This document shows, one piece after another, positions 9,651 through 19,216 of a stretch of 45,948 bases of DNA. The notes under the pieces were generated by a model, which saw only the letters and a program-made list of their open reading frames with translations, ran no database searches and was not told where the DNA came from. Source of the stretch: Nonomuraea ceibae. GTDB lineage: Bacteria > Actinomycetota > Actinomycetes > Streptosporangiales > Streptosporangiaceae. The position numbers were made by a program, and so were the translations under genes. Numbering within the stretch: the first letter of the stretch is position 1; every line of letters starts with the position of its first letter. Location: positions 1 to 45,948 of the forward strand of contig NZ_JAHKRO010000078.1 in assembly GCF_019396325.1 (NCBI RefSeq), given 5' to 3'.

Positions 9651-12011
9651 GTGAGTGGTGAGCAGCCTGACCTTGGTCAGATCCACACACGTGCCGAGTT
9701 TAAGGGCGCACTTGAACGGCTGCGCGCGGGGCGCTCGTACGCCGCCCTCGATAAGGCGGCCGAGGGGAGGTTGCCGAAGTCGACCGTGTCGGACCTGCTC
9801 AACCCCGATAAAGGGCTCCCCGATGAGACGACGCTGGAGGCGCTTCTTCGTGCGTGCGGGGTGCCGCCTCACCAAGAGTCGGCCTGGTTGAAGGCCCGCA
9901 AACGCGTTCTCGGCGGAGGTGACCCGCGTACCGCCGGGTTGATCAGGGTGGCCAAGGCCGAGCCCCGCCGGCTGGGGGTGCACGCCGCGATCGATGTTCC
10001 CGGCGCAGACGGTGAGCTGCCTGCCTACGTCGAACGCGACACCGACACCGCCCCCCGGGGTGTGCGCACGTTGATCGGCAATGCTGCCGAAGGCGGGCGG
10101 GGCGGCCTGGTGGTGCTTGTTGGCAGTTCATCGGTGGGCAAGACGCGGTGCGCCTTCGAGGCGATACGGGCGCGGGTGCCGGACTGGTGGCTGCTGCACC
10201 CTTCCGATACCGCTCAGATCCGCGCTATTGCTGCTGATCCTCCCGCTCGCCTGGTGGTGTGGCTAGATGAACTGCAGCGCTACCTTGACGGCGTTGATGG
10301 GCTGCAGGCAGGTACGGTCCGGGCCCTGCTGGCACAGGGGGCGGTGCTGGTGGCCACCTTGTGGCCCGACCGCTACGACATCTATACCGCCCTACCGCAG
10401 CCTGGCCAGCAGGACACGCATGCGCACGAGCGGGAACTGCTTTCGCTGGCCGACGTCGTCGACATCGCCGAACGCTTCACCCCGGACGAGCGCGTCCGCG
10501 CCGAGCAGATCGCTGCGGACGGGGATGTCCGGCTCGCCGTCGCCCTCCACTCCGACGACTACGGGCTGACGCAGACCATCGCCGCTGCCCCTCAACTGAT
10601 GCGCCGCTGGCGGCAGGCAGACGCCTACGCTGCGGCGGTTCTCACCGCCGCCGTCGACGCCACCCGCTTGGGCGTGGACTCACCGTTACCGGCCGCGCTG
10701 CTGCTTCAGGCCGCACCCGGCTACTGCGATCCCCGCCAGAGCGCCAAGGCCCCCTCCAACTGGTTCGAAAACGCGCTGGCCTACCTGACCGAGGAACTGC
10801 ACGGCGCGGCCAGCGCGCTCACACCGATCGCCAGCCCGCGCGGGGGCATGGGCCAGACCACCGGCTACCGCGTGGCTGATTACCTGCAACAGCACGCCCA
10901 GGCCGAACGGCGCCACGCCAAGATCCCGGCTACCTGCTGGCAAGCCCTGACCGACCATCTCACCGACCCCAGTGAACAAACCCAAGTCGCCGGCGCCGCC
11001 TGCGACCGGCTGCTGTATCGCTACGCCGACCGCCTTTACTGCAACGCCACCCAAACCGGAGCCCCGCCCGCGGGCCTTCAATGGATCGATCTGTTGGCCA
11101 GGCGGGAGAACGTTGAGGAGTTGAGGCTGCACGCCGACGCCGGAGACTGGTACGCCGCCGAGCGGTTGGCCAGGTTGTTGGCGGAGCGGGGGGAGGTTGA
11201 GGAGTTGCGGGCGCGCGCCGACGCCGCCGGAGACTGGAACGCCGCTGGTCGGTTGGCTGGGTTGTTGGCGGAGCGGGGGGAGGTTGAGGAGTTGCGGGCG
11301 CGCGCCGACGCCGGTGACCAGCACGCCGCCTTCCGCCTGGCCAGGTTGTTGGCGGAGCGGGGGGAGGTTGAGGAGTTGCGGGCGCGCGCCGACGCCGGCG
11401 ACCGGTACGCCGCCGACGGGCTGGCTGGGTTGTTGGCGGAGCGGGGGGAGGTTGAGAGGTTGCGGGCGCGCGCCGACGCCGGTGACCAGCACGCCGCCTT
11501 CCGCCTGGCCAGGTTGCTGGCGGAGCGGGGGGAGGTTGAGGAGTTGCGGGCGCGCGCCGACACCGGCGACCCGCACGCCGCCGACCGACTGGCCCGTCTG
11601 TCGATGGAGTGGAGAGAACGGGGGGAGGTTGAGGAGTTGCGGGCGCGCGCCGACACCGGTGACCAGCACGCCGCCTTCCGCCTGGCCAGGTTGCTGGCGG
11701 AGCGGGGGGAGGTTGAGGAGTTGCGGGCGCGCGCCGACACCGGCGACCGGTACGCCGCTGGTCGGTTGATCGATCTGTTGGCCCAGCGGGGGGAGGTTGA
11801 GGAGTTGCGGGCGCGCGCCGACACTGGCGACCGGTACGCCGCCGACCGGCTGGCTGGGTTGCTGGTGGAGCGTGGGGAGGTTGAGGAGTTGCGGGCGCGC
11901 GTCGACGCCGGTGAACCGTACGCCGCAAATTGGTTGATCGCGGCGCTCGTCAAGCGGGGACAGGTGGAAGAGGCGGAGCGGTTGCGGCGCTATGGACTGG
12001 AGGCGGAGTGA
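9651..12011 (+). CDS. STAND-type P-loop ATPase with N-terminal HTH and C-terminal helical repeats, 786 aa
   Basis: GTG start at 9651 chosen for the AAGGGAG ribosome site 7 nt upstream; the 92 in-frame residues before it look non-coding. Residues ~15-85 resemble an XRE-type HTH (LPKSTVSDLLNPDKGLPDET). A P-loop follows at 158-165 (GSSSVGKT) and a Walker B at 201-208 (LVVWLDEL), then an alpha-helical region. From about residue 484 come ~10 units of 28 residues (core LLAERGEVEELRARADAGD) building a solenoid that resembles TPR or Sel1 repeats. Proteins of this shape are signal-transducing NTPases; some in bacteria act as phage sensors, but which role applies here is inference. It faces away from the integrase, stands alone, and ends 8 nt before a strong terminator hairpin. 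Confidence 0.8.
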   Translation: MSGEQPDLGQIHTRAEFKGALERLRAGRSYAALDKAAEGRLPKSTVSDLLNPDKGLPDETTLEALLRACGVPPHQESAWLKARKRVLGGGDPRTAGLIRVAKAEPRRLGVHAAIDVPGADGELPAYVERDTDTAPRGVRTLIGNAAEGGRGGLVVLVGSSSVGKTRCAFEAIRARVPDWWLLHPSDTAQIRAIAADPPARLVVWLDELQRYLDGVDGLQAGTVRALLAQGAVLVATLWPDRYDIYTALPQPGQQDTHAHERELLSLADVVDIAERFTPDERVRAEQIAADGDVRLAVALHSDDYGLTQTIAAAPQLMRRWRQADAYAAAVLTAAVDATRLGVDSPLPAALLLQAAPGYCDPRQSAKAPSNWFENALAYLTEELHGAASALTPIASPRGGMGQTTGYRVADYLQQHAQAERRHAKIPATCWQALTDHLTDPSEQTQVAGAACDRLLYRYADRLYCNATQTGAPPAGLQWIDLLARRENVEELRLHADAGDWYAAERLARLLAERGEVEELRARADAAGDWNAAGRLAGLLAERGEVEELRARADAGDQHAAFRLARLLAERGEVEELRARADAGDRYAADGLAGLLAERGEVERLRARADAGDQHAAFRLARLLAERGEVEELRARADTGDPHAADRLARLSMEWRERGEVEELRARADTGDQHAAFRLARLLAERGEVEELRARADTGDRYAAGRLIDLLAQRGEVEELRARADTGDRYAADRLAGLLVERGEVEELRARVDAGEPYAANWLIAALVKRGQVEEAERLRRYGLEAE
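11095..11940 (+). repeat. Tandem 84-bp coding repeats
   Basis: About ten tandem copies of an 84-bp unit within the STAND gene, one carrying an extra codon and one a 9-bp insertion. Many neighbouring copies are nearly identical at DNA level (shared core GGGGAGGTTGAGGAGTTGCG), implying recent duplication or gene conversion. Variation is concentrated in the few residues after each AGD or TGD. Confidence 0.9.
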
Positions 12012-12018
12012 GGGCGAG

Positions 12019-12053
12019 TCGTACCAGACAGTGCCGGATTCTGTCTGGTACGA
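12019..12053 (+). terminator. Terminator hairpin after the STAND gene
   Basis: Perfect 13-bp stem TCGTACCAGACAG (12019-12031) and CTGTCTGGTACGA (12041-12053) with a 9-nt loop, starting 8 nt after the stop codon. Confidence 0.75.
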
Positions 12054-12346
12054 AATGATTTAAGCAACGCTGCTGATCTGCGATAATGCGCAGGGATGAT
12101 CTAGTGGTCTCGCCGGGCATGTCCAAATGTCGTGTTTGTCATGGTTTGGAGACGATGGCCCTCGGCTCCCGCAAATCACCAACAGTGCTCAAATGATTAC
12201 TATATGCTCCGCCGTAACGGCGTGATCACCGCTCGCCGACGCGGGGAAGGCGAGGGCCAGGCGGCCGCCGGAGGAGGAGGGGCCTCGGAATGGCCCGAGG
12301 GTCCTCGCCCGCCCGTCAGCGAACACGGCGGCGGCCGAGCTCTTCA
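12054..12346. other. Intergenic region between convergent genes
   Basis: Separates the STAND gene from a leftward broken gene. A rightward open frame from 12132 is Arg/Gln-rich and has no codon bias, so it is not called. I see no further element. Confidence 0.4.
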
Positions 12347-12600
12347 TCAGCTCGAAGCGGTGACCGCCTCGATCTCTCGCATCCTGGCTTCCAGCCGCTC
12401 GCCCCGCGCCTCCAGATCGGGCCGGGGGTCACATCAAGTGAGTTCTCAAGTCGGACAAGCCGCAACTCGCCGTGCAAGTACTCCACCTCTGTGCTTGGCC
12501 CGTAGGGCTGACGGCGAGCGATCCAGCCGCGCGGAGTCGCAGGAAACCGATAGGACCGCCAAAGCAGCTCAACACGCCGGAAGATCCACATGCGCCGCAT
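12347..12600 (-). pseudogene. Small hypothetical gene, ~84 aa, with a frameshift
   Basis: From ATG 12600 (or 12591) the frame reads MRRMWIFRRVELLWRSYRF and passes through YGPSTEVEYLHGELRLVRLE with good codon bias. Near 12424-12432 the sensible sequence moves by one base to GPDLEARGERLEARMREIEA and ends at TGA 12347-12349. In the original frame the remainder is Arg-rich nonsense. The product would be a short protein ending in a coiled-coil-like helix. It follows the two-helix membrane protein by 56 nt on the same strand. Function not recognised. Confidence 0.6.
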
Positions 12601-12656
12601 TGTTCCGCAAGCCCTGCCGCCCACACCACGCCACCAGGGGCCCAGAGCGACCGGAG

Positions 12657-12932
12657 TCAGCGAACGCCCAGTGCCGCCCCTACCCCCTTCGCCAGCACCT
12701 CGATGATGTCGGGGACGTAGAAGATCACGCCTATAGCGACCGACACCAGCATGAATTGCACAAAGCGTGTCAGCTCTCGCGTGAACAAGAAGACCAGCGC
12801 CACGACCGAGACGACCACGAGAAACAGCGGGGCAAAGTAGGAACGCAGGAAGTCGGCCAGGCCCGCCGTGTCGAGACCGCCCGCAGGCGCAGGCGTGGCG
12901 GCCGGCGTTGTCAGGAGCGTCCCGCGATCCAT
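12657..12932 (-). CDS. Small membrane protein with two transmembrane helices, 91 aa
   Basis: ATG at 12932 follows GGAGGGGGACGAGG, a strong ribosome site. After an Ala/Pro/Thr-rich N-terminus come two hydrophobic helices (FLVVVSVVALVFLF and MLVSVAIGVIFYVP) joined by a short charged loop, then an amphipathic tail. Similar small two-helix proteins occur in actinomycete conjugation clusters, some with a VirB2/TrbC-like plan. That assignment is inference from size, topology and the mobile-element setting. It probably leads a leftward transcript with the broken 84-aa gene. Confidence 0.75.
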   Translation of the reverse strand: MDRGTLLTTPAATPAPAGGLDTAGLADFLRSYFAPLFLVVVSVVALVFLFTRELTRFVQFMLVSVAIGVIFYVPDIIEVLAKGVGAALGVR

Positions 12933-13184
12933 CCTCGTCCCCCTCCGAACGAGCCGCCCGCCAGCGGCCGCACCGCCTCGGCCGAAGGCAGGCTAGCCGC
13001 TCGCCGTAGTGCCCGCCGTGGTGATCGACGAGGCCGCTCTCCGGGGCGCGGCGAACCGTCCGCATTCCCTCCGATTTAGGTGTTTTCCCTGGTAACAGCT
13101 CTACCTCGCCGCCGCGCGTATCGCTCCGAACGCGGAACGGTTCGGCCACGCTGAGGCACGTCAGGAGTGATCGAGGGAGACGCC

Positions 13185-13972
13185 ATGCACGGTGAGCACG
13201 ACGACCCCACCCCTCGGCCCCGGCGAACCGGCCGTGGCGCCCCGCGCCGTACGGCATGGGCGAGCCGCCCGGGCCCGGCAACGCCGCCCCGCCACCGAGC
13301 CCGTACGCCGAGCCGCCCGACGAGGAACCCAACGAGGGACCCACTGACCCCCACGGCGAGCAGTACGCCCCCATGAACCCGCGGCCGTACTCCACGCCGC
13401 AGCCCCCCGGCGACGAGTACGAAGAGGAGGACGGCGCCTGGTACGGGCGGATACCTCGCGCGTCGACTGGCGAGCAGTCGCCCCCGTGGCGGGAGTTGTG
13501 GAGGCCGCCGTGGGCCTGGCGATCTGGGCAGCCTGGCCGGACGAGCAGCCCAGCGCCCAAGCAGGCCCGACCCCCACACCGGCTGCGAAGCTGCGCTACG
13601 TTGACAACGGCGAGGCCAGGCCCACGCCGTTTATCTCAAGCTCCGCCACCGCGGACCCGAGCCGGTGCGGGTGTCCGGTCTCAACGGGCCAGGCATCTAC
13701 CAGCTGCCAGACGGCCGCCTCAGCTGGGCCAGGCCCCCGGCGCGCACCCCGCGCAGGCCAATGCTGATCGCGGTGAGCTGCTGCTGGCCAACCTGCCCGC
13801 CGAGAACGTGACCTGTCTGCCCGGCGCCGAGCTCGGCACCGCCGAAGCCATCACCACCGGCGCCGGCCGCCCCTTCGACGGGCCCGACACCCTGTCTCCC
13901 TTCGGCCGCGCCGCCCTGGACGCGCTCGGCCTCCAGCTCCACCCCGTTCCCGCTCCGACTCTCGTGAGGTGA
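13185..13972 (+). pseudogene. Broken gene for a Pro-rich single-pass membrane protein, several frameshifts
   Basis: ATG 13185 follows GAGGGAG. Sensible sequence runs through three frames in order. The first piece is MHGEHDDPTPRPRRTGRGAP. A Pro/Glu-rich piece ending in GDEYEEEDGAWYG follows from about 13256. Next, around 13455-13615, is a piece with a membrane helix (GVVEAAVGLAIWAAWP). Another from about 13620 contains GPEPVRVSGLNGPGIYQLPD. The last, from about 13755, contains GELLLANLPAENVTCLPGAE and ends at TGA 13970-13972. At least four indels are needed. The order of cytoplasmic Pro-rich tail, membrane helix and outer domain resembles conjugation accessory proteins of actinomycete elements. 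Either the gene is dead or the assembly is poor here. Confidence 0.55.
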
Positions 13973-13978
13973 CTCGCC

Positions 13979-15626
13979 ATGACGACAACTGCTGTCCCTG
14001 GCCTGCGCGACCAGCTGCGGGACCTGCCCGAGGAGGCTTTCACCCGCCTGCAGTACCTCGCCCCGGCGGTCGGCTGCTTCAACCGGTGCGCCTTCTGCTC
14101 CCAGGCCGCAGGCCGCGACGTGTGGCCGTTCACCGAGCACGGCCTGACCGCGTTCGTGACGACGCTGGCCGACGTCGCCGCCGAACGTGACCTGCAGATC
14201 GCCTCAGGCCGGATCCACCGTCCCCGCGTCCTGTTTCCCTACCTCGACAACGACATCGCCTCATACCCGCACCTGGACACCTACGCGGCTCTGGCCCGCG
14301 ACGTGCTCGGCGTCAGATTCCGCGTCTCCACGGTCGGCTACTCGGCCCGCTCCGAGCCGCTGCAGGCCGTGCACCAGCGGCTGGTCAACGAGTTGGGCGA
14401 CGTCTTGGATGGCATCCGCTTCTCCATCTCCCCCTACACCATCGGGTACGCGGGCCGCGGGGTCGGCATGTCCCGCCAGGCATACAGCGAGGACCTGGCC
14501 GCCGCGCTGGCCACCTACCGGCCGCTGCTCGATCGGCTCGGCCATGGCGCGGCGACCGCCGCCTGCGAGCTGCGGTTCGCGCCGTTGCTCGGCCTGGGCG
14601 AGCTCATCGACACGCACATCGACGGCCGCCACGTCCTGTCCTGCGGCCCGCATCTGCTGATCGCCCTCCAGCCTGGTCACGAGCCGTTGCCCGAGACGAT
14701 CATCGACGGTCTTGACGAGCGCACGCAGCCCGTCTTGTCCCGGCCAAGAGCCCCGTACCTGCACCTCATCTCCGACACCGCTCCGCTCGACGCCGCCACG
14801 GTGCGCGCCGCGCTCACCGGGACGCTGGTGCTCCCGCACCGCGCCCCGGACGGTGCGGCTGCACCGCTTCAGCAACGCCGATGGCCCCTATTACGCCGCT
14901 GACCCGGACTTCCACCCTGACGGCAGCTTCACCGCCCTGCACCTGTACCCGCGCACCGAGACGCGCAAGGTGTCCGGCTACACCGACGCCACCCGCTGGT
15001 TCCTCAAGGCCCTGCTCGCCCACCAGCGCCGCCGCGGTCTGGGCCGCCGCGACGACTTCGCCACCGCCACCCGCGACGACGTCAACGCCGTCCTCGACGC
15101 GCTAGCCGCGGCCGCCGACACGGCCGATCCGGTCGACGCCGGCGCCGCCCGCCACCTGCGCGAGCAGGTCCACCCTCAGGTGAGCGCCAACGGGCGAGCC
15201 CTCGACTTGGCCGGTTACCCGCCGAGCCTGTTCTTCTCCCGCCGCTTTTCGATCGACACCGGCCAGATCGTCAACCAGGGCCGCGCTCAAGGCCTGTTCC
15301 GAGGGTTGGCCGCCACCAACGGCGAGCCCATGACACCGCGCGAGGAACGCGGTTTCGGCCAAGTGAGCCTGTCCACCGTGCGCGGCGCGATCTGGCGCCT
15401 GACCCCGCTGCCGTTCACCGCCACCGGGCATCTCCCCGTCGCCCTGACAGACGGTAAGAACCCCGCCACCGCCACACTCAGCCTGCTGGTAGAGGAGATG
15501 GACCCGTGCCACCTCGCTCCGTCGAACGCTTCACCGGATGCCGCCTGCGCAGGCATCTGCTCGCACTCCCGCCCGGCTTCATCGAGCACGTGGACCTGGC
15601 CGCAGGACGCCAGAGCTATGCCCTGA
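13979..15626 (+). pseudogene. Radical SAM protein, frameshifted in the middle
   Basis: ATG 13979 follows GAGGTGA. Residues 33-40 hold the radical SAM cluster motif CFNRCAFC (CxxxCxxC), which binds the 4Fe-4S cluster that cleaves S-adenosylmethionine. The first frame stays coherent to about 14850, then degenerates and stops at 14902. The next frame takes over with VRLHRFSNADGPYYAADPDF and stays coherent to about 15490. A single-base indel near 14848-14858 explains this. The final residues after 15500 look non-coding, so the true C-terminus may be elsewhere. The gene overlaps a 47-aa ORF and is followed by a Nudix gene; this trio recurs in actinomycete integrative elements as far as I know. Substrate unknown. 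Confidence 0.75.
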
Positions 15627-15649
15627 CCGGCCTGGCGGCAGTCGCCTGA
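15506..15649 (+). CDS. Small basic protein, 47 aa
   Basis: A GTG-started ORF overlapping the end of the radical SAM frame, giving VPPRSVERFTGCRLRRHLLA, then LPPGFIEHVDLAAGRQSYAL and a short hydrophobic tail. Codon bias is good, and the frame is more protein-like than the radical SAM frame it overlaps, which suggests the real boundary lies here. No family recognised. It may be translationally coupled to the radical SAM gene. Confidence 0.5.
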   Translation: MPPRSVERFTGCRLRRHLLALPPGFIEHVDLAAGRQSYALTGLAAVA

Positions 15650-15740
15650 CCTGCCCACGAAACAGCGGTCGGCCGACGACAGGCAGGCGTCAAGCGGAAC
15701 TGCCCCGGTGCCGACCGCGCGGCCGGGAATACTGACGGCC

Positions 15741-16280
15741 ATGACACTCACGCCCAGCGACGCCAACGCATTCAGCCGTATCAAGATCCGTACTGGCGCG
15801 CTCGTGTTCTGCGGCGACGACGTCGCTCTCATCCGCCGCGATCGCGACGACTCCGTCCACTACACCCCGCCAGGCGGCAACGTCGAGGTGGGGGAGGACC
15901 TTCTCGCCGCCCTCGGTCGCGAGTTGGCCGAGGAACTCGCCCTCGATATCGCCCAGGCCACCCCGCCGCAGTTGCTGTGGGTAGTCGACCAGATGGTGAC
16001 CCGCCCGGGCCCTACCGCTCCACCGCGCAAACTGCATCTGATCTACCGGCTCCACGTCTCACCAGAGGTTCGTTCCCGGATGGCGATCGAGGAGTACGAC
16101 GAACTGCCCGATGGGGGTCGGGAGATCGGCGTTGTCGAATGGATCGACTACCGCAAGGCCGCCGAGCTGCCCATCTTCCCTCCGATCGGGCCCGCGCTCG
16201 CCGCACTGTCCTCTCCCAGAGCCATAGTCACCGACGCCGCGTTGCCTGCCGTCACAGATGACAACTACACCTGGATCTGA
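15741..16280 (+). CDS. Nudix hydrolase, 179 aa
   Basis: The full Nudix box GX5EX7REUXEEXGU is present from G46 to E65 (GGNVEVGEDLLAALGRELAEE), apart from Ala at the final G. This family hydrolyses nucleoside diphosphates linked to another moiety, using Mg2+. The ATG at 15741 is chosen; a GTG at 15708 would add 11 unremarkable residues. The Streptomyces element pSAM2 encodes a Nudix-motif protein, Pif, that blocks redundant transfer between cells carrying the element. Given the integrase and replication-like neighbours a Pif-like role is plausible but unproven. It lies downstream of the radical SAM gene on the same strand. Confidence 0.88.
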   Translation: MTLTPSDANAFSRIKIRTGALVFCGDDVALIRRDRDDSVHYTPPGGNVEVGEDLLAALGRELAEELALDIAQATPPQLLWVVDQMVTRPGPTAPPRKLHLIYRLHVSPEVRSRMAIEEYDELPDGGREIGVVEWIDYRKAAELPIFPPIGPALAALSSPRAIVTDAALPAVTDDNYTWI

Positions 16281-16784
16281 ACCGCCGCCCACACCGGTGT
16301 TGACCCGCAGCGTGGCGACAGCGAGGGCGCCGACGCCGGGGTAAGCCCTGATCAAGCGGCGGCCGCTACAAGAGGCCGCCAAGGAGGCCCACACGCACGG
16401 CGGGGCGAGTAGACCGCCCCTTCTCGCGACGGTGGTCCTCCACCGGCGGCAACCGCTTGCCATCCACGAAAGTTGACGTGTACACGACAAGCAAGGGTTG
16501 GGAGCACAGCAACCCCCCGCACGGCGCGCTGCCCGGGGACACCGAGCAGGCCGAAGCGGCAGGGAGACACGCACAGGCCCCGCCAGTCAGAGCGAACGGG
16601 CAGCAAACATCACCCGAACCCGAGACCGCCGGCATCCCGCCACGGTGCTCACCCCCGGACGGTCGACGCTGCCCCGTTGACGACATCGATTTCTGACACG
16701 ACTCGTGAGCTGCGGTCGCTGCTGCTGCGCGGCAGGGCCATGAACGACCGGCAACGTCAGGCCCAGGCAAGCCCCGCCTCCACG
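16281..16784. other. Intergenic region between convergent genes
   Basis: Lies between the Nudix gene and the leftward double-HTH gene. A leftward stretch containing VVYTSTFVDGKRLPPVEDHR (about 16380-16490) has mildly coding-like composition but no good start, so it is not called. No clear terminator was found. Confidence 0.35.
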
Positions 16785-18308
16785 TCAACTGGCGTCCGCC
16801 GTGCATGCGCTACCGCGAAGGTGAGAGGCGATCGCGAACGTTGGCTCGGGCAGTTGCCGGCCCGTGCGCACAGCCGCGGCTCTCATCGCAGCGGCTGTGC
16901 GTGGACAGGTCGCCAGCAGCAGCGCTCGCGCATGTTCGGCCAAACCGTGCGGCTCTCTGGCTGCGACCGGCAGGTGCTGCACATGTTCTCGCGTCGCCTC
17001 GACGGCGCTCCTCGCAGGATCGGCAGGCTCCCGGCTGGGAGGCTGGGCGGGGCAGGGTGCAGGGCTGGCCGCGTGAGGGGCACTCGGATGACGGCGCTGA
17101 CGGCGCTGGTGATTGACCTGGACGCCGATCTCCTCGCACGCCAGGCAGGGATATCCCGACGGCAGCATATGGTCTTCGCAATCCGGACGTGGGCAGTCGT
17201 ATCCGCGAGAGATCACCGTCAGCGCCGCAGCAACTGCCCGGCGAGGCATTCTGCCGGACCACACCGCCAGGCGGCGCCGAACGCGGGCAGTCATTTGTGC
17301 GGCGGTCCGCCCTTGTCCCATCTCCCTCTCGACGGCTTCCAGGACGCGCTCGCGTTCTCGTTCGCTCATACGCAGCTGCCACGAGAGCGGGAGCACCGCC
17401 ATCACACTCAGCGCGCCGCCCGGCCGGCGCGGCCGCGATCGCATCGCAGCCATGTTGCCGACCTGCCTCTCGCGCGTCAGCGCGTCCTGCGCACCGGTGT
17501 CGCTACGGTGCTGTACTTCGCCTACGGCGAGAGGTGAATGATCACGCTTCTCCAGTCCTGCTTCTGGATCTCCCTTCTGTGCAGTCTCGGTTTCCGAGAT
17601 CGTCTCGCCTGTACGCCCGAGATCATTTCGCGCCGGCTTCCGAGATCGACTGGCTGCAGGGGTCAGCTCTGCGGCGCGGGCGGGCTTCGCGGGGGGCTCC
17701 TCTCCGGCGCGTGCACCTGGGGCGACCGCCCGCAGGGGAGTGTCATGCGTGCAATATGCGATCATGCGGCCGGCCCGGCGGCTGGTGATCCACCCATCGG
17801 CTTCGAGCAGGCCCAGCAGGGAACGGACTGTGCGGCTGGTCACACCCAGGTCCGCAGCCAGCTCGTCCTGGCTGCGGACTATCCCGACTGCCTCGTCACG
17901 GCGCAGCCGGCAATACAGCTCCAGCAGGGCCGAACGGTTCCTGCGGGGTGTCCACACGCCGTGGACACTGTGGCAGCCGACTCCCGCGGCGGCGCGATAG
18001 GAGATGCGCGTCCAGGCCGCATCCTCAGGCAGCGGAGCCAGATAGCGGCGGGTGACGCGGGTGATGGTGTCAGTGATGATCCATGCGCTCGCGACGTTCA
18101 GCGCGTCGTAGACGGTCGAGGCGTGTATGCCGAGTCGCTCAGCCAGATACGCGATGCTCGCGGTACAGCCTGCCTTTCGCTGTGACAGGGCGGCCACCTG
18201 CGCCACGACCGGCCAGGCAGCGCCGTGGGGCAGGCCGAGCGGGATCTTCACGGTGCCGTCGGGCAGTTCAGCCAGCGACGTGCCGGCCGTATGTCGCGGG
18301 CTGCTCAT
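16785..18308 (-). CDS. Double winged-helix DNA-binding protein, replication or regulation type, 507 aa
   Basis: ATG 18308 follows GGAGGGAGGC. The first ~190 residues hold two helix-turn-helix units: CTASIAYLAERLGIHASTVY at about 48-67 and a second around EDELAADLGVTSRTVRSLLG-like sequence (starts SQDELAADLG). A polar linker follows, then a basic helical region, and near residue 385 a Cys cluster (CPRPDCEDHMLPSGYPCLAC) that could bind zinc. The C-terminal ~90 residues are Ala/Pro/Arg-rich. This plan resembles replication initiators or accessory regulators of actinomycete plasmids and integrative elements; the exact role is inferred. A promoter is expected in the 900 bases upstream. Confidence 0.65.
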   Translation of the reverse strand: MSSPRHTAGTSLAELPDGTVKIPLGLPHGAAWPVVAQVAALSQRKAGCTASIAYLAERLGIHASTVYDALNVASAWIITDTITRVTRRYLAPLPEDAAWTRISYRAAAGVGCHSVHGVWTPRRNRSALLELYCRLRRDEAVGIVRSQDELAADLGVTSRTVRSLLGLLEADGWITSRRAGRMIAYCTHDTPLRAVAPGARAGEEPPAKPARAAELTPAASRSRKPARNDLGRTGETISETETAQKGDPEAGLEKRDHSPLAVGEVQHRSDTGAQDALTRERQVGNMAAMRSRPRRPGGALSVMAVLPLSWQLRMSERERERVLEAVEREMGQGRTAAQMTARVRRRLAVWSGRMPRRAVAAALTVISRGYDCPRPDCEDHMLPSGYPCLACEEIGVQVNHQRRQRRHPSAPHAASPAPCPAQPPSREPADPARSAVEATREHVQHLPVAAREPHGLAEHARALLLATCPRTAAAMRAAAVRTGRQLPEPTFAIASHLRGSACTADAS

Positions 18309-19216
18309 GCCTCCCTCCGATCAGTGCCGACGTGCCGGCCGTCGATTCGCGATCGATCGCGCGCCGCCTCGGCGACGGTGCGCGACGCAGGGCCGTCTGT
18401 CGCGGTTCTGACTGTTTTCGGGCATGACAAATAGAGCGCTCGGCTCACAGTGTGCTCCAGCGGTGTTTTGGGGTGCACTTAGAAGAGGTGCTGGCGTCTG
18501 CGCTGTGCGGCAGGTCCGTGCACCGTGTGCGTTATGGGGTTAGGAAGGCCCGGGTCTAGCGCCTCCGGGCTGGGCGTGACCTAGATCAGGGGCGCCTCCC
18601 GGCTGGGCCGTCGTAGGTGCGCCGGTCGCGGGGACGCGTCGGCGAGCTCGAAATCGCCCGGCCAGGCGGAGTACGGCCTCGTGTCCGGAGCCGGCACGGC
18701 CGGTCGGCGAGGTTCACGTGAGGGCAGCCATCGCGCCGCGCTGCCGATGGCTGCGGGACCGGGCGTGCGATGCGCATGCTCGAGATCCACGAAAGTGGAG
18801 CAGCGGAGCAGGCGCGGGCGGGCGGCGAAACGCCCCCGTCGTGGCGGCACAACGGCCCGGCGCCTCGCAGATTCCAGACGGTGTCCGGTTTATGGCGTAC
18901 GGGCGCGGTAAAGATCATGTTGGGCGGCGACACGCCGATCACGCCGATTGCGCGCACGACTGGCCGACCCTGCGAGTCATCGTCTATCGTGGACCCCAGA
19001 GCTTCCGGATCTCCGGCCAGGCACGCGAAAGCCGAGGCCGACACGGGCCGGGCCGGAGGTTCCTTGTTGTAGAGAGAGCTCTCGCGCACGGTTTCTCAGG
19101 CCAATTAGCGCGGGGGCTCTCTGCATTTGTGCAAGTGCGCCAGCAGGGGCGCGGCGTTACATCAGCGTTCGAATGCCTCCTCTTGCAGGGCGGGCGACGG
19201 GCTCAGCCGACGGGGC
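18309..19216. other. Gene-poor stretch upstream of the double-HTH gene
   Basis: About 900 bases with only low-quality frames. A leftward frame at 18586-19089 has some plausible segments (for example VRAIGVIGVSPPNMIFTAPV) but ends in Arg/Pro-rich sequence and lacks a ribosome site, so I do not call it. It could contain an origin or a decayed gene. Confidence 0.35.

Noticed and set aside
12132..13079. 315-codon rightward ORF
   Set aside because: Arg/Gln/Pro-rich with no codon bias or ribosome site; it lies opposite the 91-aa membrane gene, which has clear helices and a strong ribosome site.
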